This document shows positions 1 to 7,285 of a stretch of 12,938 bases of DNA, piece by piece (position 1 is the stretch's first letter; every line of letters starts with the position of its first letter). The notes below the pieces were generated by a model. It did no database searches, had not been told where the DNA came from, and was given only the letters and a program-made list of their open reading frames with translations. The stretch comes from CAYSCX01 sp964429575. GTDB lineage: Bacteria > Desulfobacterota > Binatia > Binatales > Binataceae. Where the stretch lies: contig CAYSCX010000054.1 of NCBI GenBank assembly GCA_964429575.1, positions 1 through 12,938 of the forward strand. Reading direction: 5' to 3'. A program made the position numbers and the translations under genes.

Positions 1-64
1 GCTATCTCAAGCTGCCTCGCTGTCTCCCGCCCGCGCCACCACGCGAGCGGCGCTGCGGCGCGCG

Positions 65-862
65 TCAATCATACGCACCCTCGACCGTAACATCGCCGGC
101 GAGAATGCGCCTAACGCCCCCTTCGGTGTCGAGCAGCAGCGCGCCGTCCTCGTCGATGCCGAGCGCCACGCCGCACTCACGCGTGCCACCGTCCACCACC
201 GCAATGCGTTTGCCTGCGAGTGCGAATCGTTGCCCGAATGCCGCGCGAATCGAATCGAACCCGCCCGACACGACCTCCATATAGCGAGAGTCGAGTCTCG
301 AAAAAAGCGCGGCCGCCAATTCCACGCGATTGCACGGACGGCCCAGCACCGCGCGGACAGATGTCGCCTTGTCGCGCAGCTCAACCGGGATCTCCGCGGC
401 CGCCAGGTTCACGTTGATTCCGATTCCCAGCAGCACGCATGTGAGCGCGCCGGTGCGATCGGTCACCGCCTCGGCCAGGATGCCGCCGGCTTTCTTGCCG
501 CTGAGCCACACGTCGTTGGGCCACTTGAGCGCAACCAGCCCGGGCGCGGCCGTCTCGAGCGCCTCGGCCGCCGCGACGCCCGCCATGATGCTGATTCTCG
601 CCACCTGCGCGATTGAAAGTGCCGGCCGCAGAATGGTCGTAGTGTAGAGTCCCGCGCCTGCTGGCGAATGCCACGAGCGGCCCATCCTTCCGCGCCCCGC
701 GGTCTGCTGTTCGGCGATCACCACGGTACCCTCGGCCGCGCCCTGCGCTGCAAGCTCGCGCGCAACTTCCTGCGTGGTCGGAATCTCCTCGAAATAGTGG
801 ATGCGCCAGCCGGCGCGCCCGGGCGCTCCGCGTTCGATCGATTGGTATGGATTGGCCGCCAT
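65..862 (-). CDS. birA: Biotin--[acetyl-CoA-carboxylase] ligase, single-domain
   Basis: A 265-residue biotin protein ligase. It makes biotinyl-5'-AMP from biotin and ATP in the cytoplasm and transfers biotin to the lysine of biotin carrier domains such as AccB. Visible motifs are the biotin/ATP loop GRGRMGRSW (56-64), KWPND (113-117), KKAGGIL with a lysine matching the E. coli catalytic K183 (about K124), and GIGINVN (146-152). The small beta-barrel C-terminal domain covers about 215-265. There is no N-terminal winged helix-turn-helix, so this is the monofunctional kind and should not act as the biotin-operon repressor. It is the last visible gene of valS-nadC-birA, 32 bp after nadC. The ATG at 862 has no clear Shine-Dalgarno sequence, but the fold needs nearly all of this reading frame. 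Identity is very secure; the start is slightly less so. Confidence 0.95.
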   Translation of the reverse strand: MAANPYQSIERGAPGRAGWRIHYFEEIPTTQEVARELAAQGAAEGTVVIAEQQTAGRGRMGRSWHSPAGAGLYTTTILRPALSIAQVARISIMAGVAAAEALETAAPGLVALKWPNDVWLSGKKAGGILAEAVTDRTGALTCVLLGIGINVNLAAAEIPVELRDKATSVRAVLGRPCNRVELAAALFSRLDSRYMEVVSGGFDSIRAAFGQRFALAGKRIAVVDGGTRECGVALGIDEDGALLLDTEGGVRRILAGDVTVEGAYD

Positions 863-894
863 CGTGGTGAGCCGTCAGCGCGGCGCGTCGGCGC

Positions 895-1743
895 TCACAC
901 CGTTTCGATTCTCATGCTGATATCGGCCGCGCGCGCGGAATGCGTCAGCGCGCCCACCGAGATTACGTCAACTCCCGTCTCCGCAATCGCGCGCACTGTG
1001 TCGAGTGTCACGCCGCCCGAAAGTTCCAGCACCACGTTCTCACCTGCGAGCGCGCGCGCTTTTCGAACGTCACCGAGCTCCATGTTGTCGAGCAGGATGG
1101 CGTCCGCGCCCGCCTTCAGCGCTTCCTCCACCTGCGCGAGCGTCTCGCATTCGATCTCGATCTTCAATGTGTGCGGCGCGATTTTGCGTGCGCCCTGAAT
1201 CGCCGTCGTCACCGAGCCTGCCGCTGCGATGTGGTTCTCCTTGATCAGCACGCCGCTGTCGAGCCCGAACCGATGGTTCGCGCCGCCGCCGGTGCGCACC
1301 GCGTACTTCTCGAGCGCGCGAAGCCCCGGATGGGTCTTGCGCGTATCGGCGATTCGCGCGCGCGTCCCCGCGACAGCATCGACGTACTTCCGCGTAAGCG
1401 TCGCGATCCCCGAAAGCAGTTGCACGAAGTTAAGCGCGGTCCGCTCGCCGGTTAGCAGCCCCGCGAGACCGCCGTCGATTTCCGCGATTCGATCGCCGCG
1501 CTTCAGCCGCGCGCCATCCGCCGCGAGGAATTTGATAGACGGCTCCGCGCCGGTGAGCCGCAAGACGTTTTCGATCAGCTCGCCCCCGCAAAGGATCATC
1601 TCTGGCTCTTTGACTACGATTCGCGCGCGGCCGCGCTGTGCGGGCGCAACTGTGGCGGCGGTGGTGATGTCGCCCTGTCCGATGTCCTCGGCGAGCGCCC
1701 GCCGCAGCAGTTTCGTCAGTTCAAGTTGGTTGACGAGTTCCAC
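895..1743 (-). CDS. nadC: Nicotinate-nucleotide pyrophosphorylase (carboxylating)
   Basis: A 282-residue quinolinate phosphoribosyltransferase. It converts quinolinate and PRPP to nicotinate mononucleotide, CO2 and pyrophosphate in de novo NAD synthesis. Family motifs run in order: an N-terminal alpha/beta domain, GERTALN (99-105, Arg101), DTRKT (133-137), KYAVR (146-150), GGGANHR (152-158), LIKENH (166-171, Lys168), the acidic KIEIECE (194-200), LLDNM (217-221) and SGG (242-244). Length is normal for the family. The start is GTG at 1743. It lies in the same frame as valS, three codons after the valS stop, and no alternative start exists upstream because that stop is in frame. No Shine-Dalgarno sequence is visible, so translation probably depends on ribosomes ending valS. 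Neither nadA nor nadB is in the window. Confidence 0.96.
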   Translation of the reverse strand: MELVNQLELTKLLRRALAEDIGQGDITTAATVAPAQRGRARIVVKEPEMILCGGELIENVLRLTGAEPSIKFLAADGARLKRGDRIAEIDGGLAGLLTGERTALNFVQLLSGIATLTRKYVDAVAGTRARIADTRKTHPGLRALEKYAVRTGGGANHRFGLDSGVLIKENHIAAAGSVTTAIQGARKIAPHTLKIEIECETLAQVEEALKAGADAILLDNMELGDVRKARALAGENVVLELSGGVTLDTVRAIAETGVDVISVGALTHSARAADISMRIETV

Positions 1744-1752
1744 GGTAGGGGG

Positions 1753-4443
1753 TCAGCCCTCGGCTGCGAGCAGTCGAAGCTGAGCCGTCAGCAACTTGCG
1801 TTGCGTTTCAAGTTCGCCTGCGCGCCGTTCCACCTGGTCCTTCACATCGGGCTCTGCCTTGGCAAGAAAGTCGGGGTTCTCAAGTCTTCGTACCTGCTGC
1901 GCGTGATGACCCTCGACCTCCGCGAGCTTCTTCTTAATCGCGTCGCGCGCTCGCGCAAAATCGAAACCCGCCGGCGCGCTCACCCACACCTCGCCCCACT
2001 CGAGCACTGATGTCACGGCTCCCTTCGGCGTGGCCGCTCCCGGAGCTAGCGTTTCGAGCCGCGATGCTTTCGCCATCGTCGCTGCGTAGTGCTTCCAATC
2101 GTCGAATTCGCGCTCGAAACCGGCCCACGCGCCGTTGCCGCCACTGGATACCGTTGGCCGCACGAACGCCTCGACGCGGTCACCCGGGTGATATCCGAGT
2201 AGCGCGCGCAGCGAGTTGATCGCCTCGGCCGTTTCGATACATCGCGTCATCGCCCGCGCTTCGTCCTCCGAAAGCGGATCTCGTTGCGCGGCCGTCGGGA
2301 ACTTTGCCACCGCAAGGTGCTCGCTCAGTCCCGGCTCGCCGAGATAGGGACGTAGCGCCTGCCACAGCTCTTCGGAAACAAACGGCATGAACGGGTGCAG
2401 CAGCCGCAACAAACGGTCGAAAGATTGCACCAGCACCGCGCGCGCCGCCGCTTGAGGTTCGCTCCCCGCCTTCAGCGATTCCTTCGATAGCTCGATGAAC
2501 CAGTCACAGAACTCGTGCCAGATGAACTGGTACACCGTCATGGACGCGAGATTGAACTCGTACCCGTCGATTGCCGCCGTCACTTCACGAATCGCCTTGT
2601 CGAGCCGGCTCAAGATCCATCGTTCGGCAAGGCCCAGCTTCGCCGGCGCGACCGGAGCAATCGGCTTTGGCGCGCCTTCGAGGTTCATCAACACGAACCT
2701 CGCCGCGTTCCACACCTTGTTCGCAAAGGCTCGTGAAGCGGTCAGGCGCTCATGCGAAAGAATTACGTCGCGGCCCTGCACCGCGAGCTGCGCGAGCGTG
2801 AGCCGCACCGCGTCGGCGCCGTATTGATCTACCAAGTCGAGCGGATCCACCACGTTGCCGCGCGACTTGGACATTTTCTTTCCTTCCGCGTCGCGCACCA
2901 GCGGCGTGATGTACACGTGGCGAAATGGCGCCTCGCCGGTGCAGAAAAGCCCGAGCATCATCATCCGGGCGACCCAGAAAAAGATGATGTCGAAGGCTGT
3001 GATTAGCAGCGACGTCGGGTAATAGCGCGCCAGTTCGGGCGTCTGCTGCGGCCACCCCAGCGTCGAAAACGGCCACAGCCCCGATGAGAACCAGGTGTCG
3101 AGCACGTCTTCGTCCTGGGCGATGTCGGTGCCGCCGCACTCGTCGCATTTCGCAGGCCGCTCCGCCGCAACAATCAGCTTGCTGCAACGCTCGCAGCGGT
3201 ACGCCGGAATTCGATGGCCCCACCACAGTTGCCGCGAGATGCACCAGTCGTGAACGTTCTCCATCCAGTTGAAGAACGTCTTCTCCCACAACTTGGGGTG
3301 GAACGTCGTGCGTCCGTCGCGCACCGCCTGCATCGAAAGGTTCGCGAGGTCCTTCACGCGCACGAACCACTGCTCCGATAGCATCGGCTCGACCACCGTG
3401 TCGCACCGTGAGCAAACGCCGACCTTGTGACGGTGCGGCTCGATCTTTTCGAGCAGCCCCGCCGCCCGCAGCTCTTCGACCACGCGTTTTCGGCACTCCT
3501 CGCGCGAGAGCCCTCGGTACGGCCCCGCGTTCTCATTCATCCGCCCGGCGTTGTCCATCACAGATATCTGCTCGAGCTGGTGGCGCTTACCGATCTCGAA
3601 GTCGTTGCTGTCATGGGCGGGCGTGATCTTGACCGCTCCCGTGCCGAATTCCCGATCGACCGCCGCATCCGCGATGATCGGAATCTCGCGCTGTATGAGT
3701 GGCAGGATGACTTTCGCGCCGACAAGTGCCTTGTAGCGATCGTCGTCGGGATGCACTGCGACTGCGGTGTCGCCCAGCATGGTCTCGGGACGGGTGGTCG
3801 CGATCGTGACCGGCTCCGCACCGCCCGCGCGCGGATACCGGATGTGGTAAAGCTGTCCGTCGCGTTCCTTGTGATCCACCTCCAAATCCGAGAGCGCCGT
3901 CTCGCAGCGCGGGCACCAGTTGATGAGCCGCCGGTCGCGATAAATCAGTCCTTGGTTGTAGAGATCGACGAAGACTTTCGTGACCGCGCGAGAGAGTCCC
4001 GGGTCGAGGGTGAATCGCTCGCGGCTCCAGTCGCACGACGCGCCTAGCCGCCGTAATTGAAGCAAAATACGGCTGCCGTACTGCTCCCGCCATTCCCAAA
4101 TCCGCTCGACAAACTTCTCCCGTCCAAGCGTATGACGCGTCTTTCCCTCCCCGGCGATTTCGCGCTCAACCACGTTTTGCGTCGCGATACCGGCGTGGTC
4201 TGTGCCGGGCAGCCACAACGTGTTGTAACCCTGCATGCGCCGCGTGCGCACGATGATGTCCTGAAGCGAAACGTTGAGCGCGTGGCCCAGATGTAGCTGC
4301 CCGGTCACATTGGGCGGCGGGATCACGATCGAAAAGGCTTCGCCGGACCGCGCAGGATCGGCTTTGAAGTAGCCCCGATCAATCCAGAGCTGAAACCAGC
4401 GCTCTTCGGCGGCCTTGGCGTCGAATGTCTTGCTCAGTTCCAC
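1753..4443 (-). CDS. valS: Valyl-tRNA synthetase
   Basis: An 896-residue class I aminoacyl-tRNA synthetase that charges tRNA-Val in the cytoplasm. The Rossmann catalytic core carries the HIGH-type motif HLGH (51-54) and KMSKS (523-527). Between them lies the CP1 editing domain (about 185-345), which clears mischarged Thr-tRNA; its TTRPE motif is at 216-220 and the AHDSND stretch at 276-281. Cysteine pairs that could bind zinc are at 177/180, 344/347, and 417/420 with 433/436. An anticodon-binding helical domain follows, then a charged C-terminal coiled-coil arm (about 830-896) typical of bacterial ValRS. It is somewhat shorter than E. coli ValRS (951). It is the first gene of the apparent valS-nadC-birA operon; nadC starts 9 bp after its stop. 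Confidence 0.98.
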   Translation of the reverse strand: MELSKTFDAKAAEERWFQLWIDRGYFKADPARSGEAFSIVIPPPNVTGQLHLGHALNVSLQDIIVRTRRMQGYNTLWLPGTDHAGIATQNVVEREIAGEGKTRHTLGREKFVERIWEWREQYGSRILLQLRRLGASCDWSRERFTLDPGLSRAVTKVFVDLYNQGLIYRDRRLINWCPRCETALSDLEVDHKERDGQLYHIRYPRAGGAEPVTIATTRPETMLGDTAVAVHPDDDRYKALVGAKVILPLIQREIPIIADAAVDREFGTGAVKITPAHDSNDFEIGKRHQLEQISVMDNAGRMNENAGPYRGLSREECRKRVVEELRAAGLLEKIEPHRHKVGVCSRCDTVVEPMLSEQWFVRVKDLANLSMQAVRDGRTTFHPKLWEKTFFNWMENVHDWCISRQLWWGHRIPAYRCERCSKLIVAAERPAKCDECGGTDIAQDEDVLDTWFSSGLWPFSTLGWPQQTPELARYYPTSLLITAFDIIFFWVARMMMLGLFCTGEAPFRHVYITPLVRDAEGKKMSKSRGNVVDPLDLVDQYGADAVRLTLAQLAVQGRDVILSHERLTASRAFANKVWNAARFVLMNLEGAPKPIAPVAPAKLGLAERWILSRLDKAIREVTAAIDGYEFNLASMTVYQFIWHEFCDWFIELSKESLKAGSEPQAAARAVLVQSFDRLLRLLHPFMPFVSEELWQALRPYLGEPGLSEHLAVAKFPTAAQRDPLSEDEARAMTRCIETAEAINSLRALLGYHPGDRVEAFVRPTVSSGGNGAWAGFEREFDDWKHYAATMAKASRLETLAPGAATPKGAVTSVLEWGEVWVSAPAGFDFARARDAIKKKLAEVEGHHAQQVRRLENPDFLAKAEPDVKDQVERRAGELETQRKLLTAQLRLLAAEG

Positions 4444-4487
4444 CTGATGCTCTCAAGAGCGCGACGCGCGCGGCTGTTAGACACGAA

Positions 4488-4504
4488 AGGGCGCCAAGCG
4501 CCCT
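4488..4504 (-). promoter_or_regulatory. Perfect hairpin in the valS 5' leader
   Basis: A seven-base-pair perfect inverted repeat (AGGGCGC / GCGCCCT) with a three-base loop lies 44 bp before the valS start codon. With the promoter at 4513-4541, the predicted transcript start (about 4505-4508) falls at the edge of this hairpin. The mRNA would then begin with, or within a few bases of, the stem. On the valS strand only TTTC follows the stem, with no U tract, so it is not a convincing intrinsic terminator. A 5' stabilising stem is my preferred reading, and it is inference. Confidence 0.5.
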
Positions 4505-4512
4505 CGCATCGA

Positions 4513-4541
4513 ATCATATTGGCGTCACGAACGCTGCTCAA
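4513..4541 (-). promoter_or_regulatory. Candidate sigma70-type promoter for valS-nadC-birA
   Basis: On the minus strand, TTGAGC (4541-4536) and TATGAT (4518-4513) are separated by exactly 17 bases. The first matches the -35 consensus at four of six positions and the second matches the -10 at five of six. Position, strand and spacing fit a housekeeping promoter for the operon, with a leader of about 60-65 bases. Confidence 0.6.
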
Positions 4542-4601
4542 GCGACGCCGCTCAACAATGGACTCACCGATCCGCATCAGTGCTTGTAAACGCGTCAGCG
4601 T

Positions 4602-4607
4602 GATAAT
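4602..4607 (+). promoter_or_regulatory. Possible -10 element for the small lipoprotein-like gene
   Basis: GATAAT, inside the AT-rich string TGATAATAT at 4601-4609, matches the -10 consensus at five of six positions. It lies about 60 bases before the ATG at 4668. No good -35 hexamer sits 16-18 bases upstream, so this is only a weak suggestion. Confidence 0.25.
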
Positions 4608-4653
4608 ATCGTGCGCATGGCCTACGGTGCTGCTGAATCAGGCACTCGCGATT

Positions 4654-4664
4654 AGGGGATGGAG
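4654..4664 (+). promoter_or_regulatory. Ribosome binding site deciding the start at 4668
   Basis: AGGGG at 4654-4658 and GGAG at 4661-4664 form a purine-rich run. The first is nine bases from the ATG at 4668 but touches the ATG at 4659, so 4668 is the better start. Confidence 0.5.
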
Positions 4665-4667
4665 TTC

Positions 4668-5024
4668 ATGACCGATCGTTTGCTCAAATCGAACCTCACA
4701 TACACGCTTGGCGCGCTGATCATCAGCATCGCCCTTCCCGGATGCGCCGGCATGGCGTTGCCGAGCCGCGCTGATTGCAACGTCGTAAGGCTGCAGACCC
4801 AGGCCGGACGTTCCGAATCCGAAATCGCGTCGGCACTGGGCGTAACCGCGGCCGAGGTTCAGGGGTGCGCGTCGATGGCGAGCGCCAAGGGCGCCACGAG
4901 CGGTGGCGGCGGGTCGAGCGATACATCAGCCTACATTTCAGCCGGTCAGGCTGCCGGGGCGGTTACAAGCGACCCCGCGTCGAAGCCACAATCAGAGGAA
5001 GAGAAGCCGCCTTGGGCATATTGA
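4668..5024 (+). CDS. Small secreted/lipoprotein-like protein with HTH-like segment
   Basis: A 118-residue protein that I do not recognise. Residues 1-25 look like a signal peptide: basic N-terminus (Arg4, Lys7), hydrophobic core 9-24, then Cys26 in the context LPGC. This resembles a lipobox, although proline at -2 is unusual. Residues 38-68 form two predicted helices with the pattern of a helix-turn-helix (SESEIASALGVTAAEV, 49-64), flanked by Cys37 and Cys67, which could form a disulfide outside the cytoplasm. The tail (72-118) is Gly/Ser/Ala-rich, then acidic and proline-rich, and looks disordered. I chose the ATG at 4668 because AGGGG at 4654-4658 lies nine bases before it; the ATG at 4659 directly abuts that sequence. 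The gene stands alone between divergent valS and a converging tRNA-Leu. Function is unknown. Confidence 0.72.
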   Translation: MTDRLLKSNLTYTLGALIISIALPGCAGMALPSRADCNVVRLQTQAGRSESEIASALGVTAAEVQGCASMASAKGATSGGGGSSDTSAYISAGQAAGAVTSDPASKPQSEEEKPPWAY

Positions 5025-5030
5025 TCTGCC

Positions 5031-5047
5031 AACTGACGGATCAGGTT
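5031..5047. terminator. Weak stem-loop between converging small gene and tRNA-Leu
   Basis: AACTGA and TCA(G)GTT pair around a CGGA loop, with one bulged G. The stem sits seven bases after the small gene's stop and six bases beyond the CCA end of the tRNA. Neither side has a real T tract. It could be a poor two-way terminator, but the stem is short and support is weak. Confidence 0.2.
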
Positions 5048-5052
5048 TGAAT

Positions 5053-5138
5053 TGGTGCGAGAGGGGGGACTTGAACCCCCACGAGCTTGCGCCCACAAGG
5101 TCCTGAGCCTTGCGCGTCTGCCATTCCGCCACTCTCGC
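5053..5138 (-). tRNA. tRNA-Leu (anticodon CAG), CCA encoded
   Basis: An 86-base tRNA reading the leucine codon CUG. The 7-bp acceptor stem is GCGAGAG/CTCTCGC, with discriminator A at 5056 and an encoded CCA (5055-5053). The anticodon stem CAAGG/CCTTG encloses the loop CTCAGGA, so the anticodon CAG lies at 5105-5103. A long class II variable arm (GGGC, GCAA loop, GCTC) is typical of tRNA-Leu. The T arm is five G-C pairs (GGGGG/CCCCC) around TTCAAGT. All stems pair fully, so it looks functional. In a GC-rich genome CUG is usually a major leucine codon, so this would be a heavily used tRNA. Confidence 0.97.
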
Positions 5139-5155
5139 GCACCGGCGAATCAAAG

Positions 5156-5184
5156 GATTTATTCCCGCGCCGTCGCGAATTCAA
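5156..5184 (-). promoter_or_regulatory. Candidate promoter for tRNA-Leu
   Basis: On the minus strand, TTGAAT (5184-5179) and TAAATC (5161-5156) are separated by 17 bases, and the -10 ends 17 bases before the mature tRNA. The -35 is fair and the -10 weak (three of six), so support rests mainly on spacing and position. It would fire away from the divergent glycosyltransferase gene. Confidence 0.4.
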
Positions 5185-5220
5185 CCCAAGCGCTGATTCC
5201 CGGCGCCTTGCGCGCGCGGT

Positions 5221-6108
5221 TTGAAACACTCCGTCATAGTAGCTACTCACGCGCGTCCCGCGTTGCTCGCGCGACTGCTGGCGAGCCTCGCGCCGCAACT
5301 GCGCCCGGACCGCGACGAACTCATCATCGCCGACAACGGCACCGCCGCGCCGTCGACCCTGCCCCCCGGCCACCCGCCACTCCAACATCTTCATGATCCG
5401 CAGCCCGGCAAATGCCGCATCGTCAACTGTGCGATCGGCCTGGCACGCGGCGAAACGCTGGTCTTGGTCGACGACGATGTGACAGTTGCGCCGGGCTATC
5501 TCGACGCCGTCGAAGAGTTCTTTGGAGAGCATCCTGAGTACGCGGCGATGAAGGGTCGCATCCATCCGGAAGAGGATCCGTACCAGAAGATCGGTGAGCG
5601 TGCGGTGTATCTCGACCTGCCGTACGCCGATCACGGAGAAACCGTAGTCGACGTCCACGGAGTACTGGGCGCAAACATGGCGTTTAGGCGATCGGCCTTC
5701 GATCGTGTCGGGCTATTTGACGAACGTCTCGGTCCCGGGGCGGCAGGTTTCGACGAGGAGACCGAGTTCTCCACCCGGCTTCGCAATGCCGGACTCAGGA
5801 TCGGTTACTCGCCCACGGCGCTGGTCTATCACGCGATCGAACCGGAGCGCGCCGCCCGCGAGCGCTTTCTGCGTACCGCACGCGCGCGCGGCCGGTGCCG
5901 GGTGGTCCACGAAGCGCATTCGACGTCACACTTGGTGGGCAAAGTCGCGGTCGCGTGGGCCCGGACTGCCATCGCACGAGCGATCCGGGCTCGCCTCAAG
6001 CGAATCGTGCGCGAAGAATACAAGCTCGAAATTGCGCGCGGAATGTTTGAGGGCCGCCAGCATCGCTTGCCTGCGCCCACCCGTGTCCGATCTATGCCAG
6101 AGACGTGA
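5221..6108 (+). CDS. Family 2 glycosyltransferase
   Basis: A 295-residue GT-A fold, inverting-type glycosyltransferase. It would move a sugar from a nucleotide-sugar donor to a surface glycan, lipid or polysaccharide; donor and acceptor cannot be read from sequence. The N-terminal strand SVIVATHARP (4-13) and ADNG (37-40) bind the nucleotide, VDDD (83-86) is the metal-binding DxD-type motif, GANMAFRR (150-157) is the usual acceptor-side motif, and GFDEETEF (176-183) is the ED-type catalytic region, followed by RLRNAG and H204. No membrane segment or signal is seen, so it should be cytoplasmic or membrane-associated. The start is TTG at 5221 without a clear Shine-Dalgarno sequence. I found no ATG or GTG in frame nearby, and the nucleotide-binding strand begins almost at once. 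Its 3' end overlaps the opposing family-4 gene by 17 bp. Confidence 0.9.
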   Translation: MKHSVIVATHARPALLARLLASLAPQLRPDRDELIIADNGTAAPSTLPPGHPPLQHLHDPQPGKCRIVNCAIGLARGETLVLVDDDVTVAPGYLDAVEEFFGEHPEYAAMKGRIHPEEDPYQKIGERAVYLDLPYADHGETVVDVHGVLGANMAFRRSAFDRVGLFDERLGPGAAGFDEETEFSTRLRNAGLRIGYSPTALVYHAIEPERAARERFLRTARARGRCRVVHEAHSTSHLVGKVAVAWARTAIARAIRARLKRIVREEYKLEIARGMFEGRQHRLPAPTRVRSMPET

Positions 6109-7213
6109 TCAGCTCGAGCAACTCCTCCGTGTAGCGCTCCCAGGTGTGTTCTTTGGCGGTGTTGCGCGCGACCGAGGCTAACTGAGCATCCGTGGCGAGC
6201 ACTGCGCCCAGCTTCGCCGCGAGTTCTTCCAAATCGGCCGGATCCTGAACAACGAAATCGCGCATCTCGGCAGGCAGCAGTTCGCTCGCGCCGCAATACC
6301 GGCTCGTGAGTACTGGCAATCCGCAGGCCAAGGCTTCCATGACTACGTTGCCGAACGGCTCGAACAGCGACGGCAATGCCACCGCATCGGCGCCCCAAAA
6401 TAACTCCGGCACATCGGCGCGCGCACCAAGAAAGTGAACTCGTGCCGCGATGCCGAGGGTCTCGGCGCGCAGACGATATTTGCGCAAGAATTGGTCTATC
6501 CCGACCACCAGCAGCTGCGGCTCGCCCTTGAGGCCAGCGAACGCGTCGATGAGAAAGCCCAAACCTTTACGGGCGAAACCGTTGCCAACGAACATCACCA
6601 CCTTGGCGCCCGGATCGATGCCCAACGACTCGCGCACCTGGACGCGCTGGGTGAGTCCGCGCGCCATTCTGAATCGATCAGTGTCAACGCCGTTATACAG
6701 CGTCACCACCTTTGCGGCGGGCAGTCCGAACTCGCGCATCAGGTCCTCGCGAACCAGCTCAGAAACCGCGATAGCGAGACGCAGGCGCGGTGATGCGAAC
6801 CCGCGCCGCTCCATCAGAACCTGCAGCCGGTGGATTGGCCTGAGCTTCATTAATTGCGCGCCGCGTTCGCCGCGCCAACGCCGCGCGGCCTGCAGATAGC
6901 TTTGGTGCGCGCCTCCGCCCGAGCGCAACACGTCTGCACCAACCACGCGCGCGAAACTCAAGACCAGGTCGGCGCCGCCACGTCGCGCAATGTTCGCCGC
7001 AGTGAAGCCAAATCTGGCCAAGCCGATCGTTCGTCCAAGCCTCGAATCACCGAGCTGCGTGACCCGAACCAGCGTGGACTGCCCGCGCATTTCATGGGCG
7101 TAAATCCGCACGTCGTGACCGCCCCGCGCCAGGCACTTCGCAGTGACCAGCAAGTCGCGCTCGGTGCCGCCACCGTGCGGATCGAAGCGGCGTGTCAGAA
7201 GCGCGATTCGCAT
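6092..7213 (-). CDS. Family 4 glycosyltransferase, WaaG-like
   Basis: A 373-residue GT-B fold, retaining glycosyltransferase. The N-terminal Rossmann domain begins with RIALLTRRF and has a glycine loop at 14-16 followed by TERD. The C-terminal domain has VGNGFARKG (209-217, donor-phosphate residues R215 and K216) and the EX7E pair Glu285/Glu293 in EPFGNVVMEA. The order of motifs, including the N-terminal GGxxRD-like loop and the xGxDFxRKG-like loop, recalls WaaG (RfaG), which adds the first glucose to the lipopolysaccharide outer core, so a lipopolysaccharide-core or similar envelope role is likely. The exact sugar cannot be told. It would act at the cytoplasmic face of the inner membrane. 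The ATG at 7213 has no normal Shine-Dalgarno sequence; a perfect hairpin lies five bases before it. Confidence 0.9.
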   Translation of the reverse strand: MRIALLTRRFDPHGGGTERDLLVTAKCLARGGHDVRIYAHEMRGQSTLVRVTQLGDSRLGRTIGLARFGFTAANIARRGGADLVLSFARVVGADVLRSGGGAHQSYLQAARRWRGERGAQLMKLRPIHRLQVLMERRGFASPRLRLAIAVSELVREDLMREFGLPAAKVVTLYNGVDTDRFRMARGLTQRVQVRESLGIDPGAKVVMFVGNGFARKGLGFLIDAFAGLKGEPQLLVVGIDQFLRKYRLRAETLGIAARVHFLGARADVPELFWGADAVALPSLFEPFGNVVMEALACGLPVLTSRYCGASELLPAEMRDFVVQDPADLEELAAKLGAVLATDAQLASVARNTAKEHTWERYTEELLELITSLA

Positions 7214-7218
7214 GGTGT

Positions 7219-7238
7219 CATCGGGTGGAACCCCGATG
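7219..7238 (-). promoter_or_regulatory. Perfect hairpin just before the family-4 glycosyltransferase start
   Basis: CATCGGG (7219-7225) and CCCGATG (7232-7238) form a perfect 7-bp stem with a six-base loop. On the minus-strand mRNA the stem ends five bases before the start codon, where the ribosome would bind, and includes the only G-rich run (GGGG) that could pair with 16S rRNA. It could control translation. There is no T run after it, so it is not a terminator. Confidence 0.45.
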
Positions 7239-7280
7239 CGCGTCGTCCATCTGTATGATAATTTTGCGTCGGGGGTGGTG

Positions 7281-7285
7281 AGGAG
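7281..7285 (+). promoter_or_regulatory. Shine-Dalgarno sequence deciding the start at 7291
   Basis: AGGAG lies five bases before the ATG at 7291 and only two before the in-frame GTG at 7288, so 7291 is the better start. About 20-30 bases upstream, TATGATAAT (7254-7262) could be a -10 element, but no good -35 is seen. Confidence 0.6.

Noticed and set aside
1..64. Possible next gene of the valS operon (for example coaX) at the left edge
   Set aside because: The ATG at 72-70 opens only a 21-codon frame, and the 64 bases hold no convincing start or motif. No gene can be called.
2750..3496. A 248-codon open frame inside valS on the same strand but in another frame
   Set aside because: It lies wholly within valS, is Arg/Ala-rich as expected for a shifted frame in GC-rich DNA, and shows no domain pattern.
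3427..4047. A 206-codon open frame antisense to valS
   Set aside because: It is the antisense shadow of strongly conserved ValRS sequence, with no recognisable motif or start signal.
4444..4667. T-box leader upstream of valS
   Set aside because: The predicted leader is only about 65 bases, too short for a T-box, and no T-box-like motif or terminator is visible.
5053..5138. tRNA-Leu as an attachment site of an integrated element
   Set aside because: No integrase, no repeat of the tRNA 3' end elsewhere in the window, and ordinary neighbours.
5041..5658. A 205-codon open frame antisense to the family-2 glycosyltransferase and running through the tRNA
   Set aside because: It would cross a perfect tRNA-Leu gene, and the opposing frame has clear glycosyltransferase motifs.
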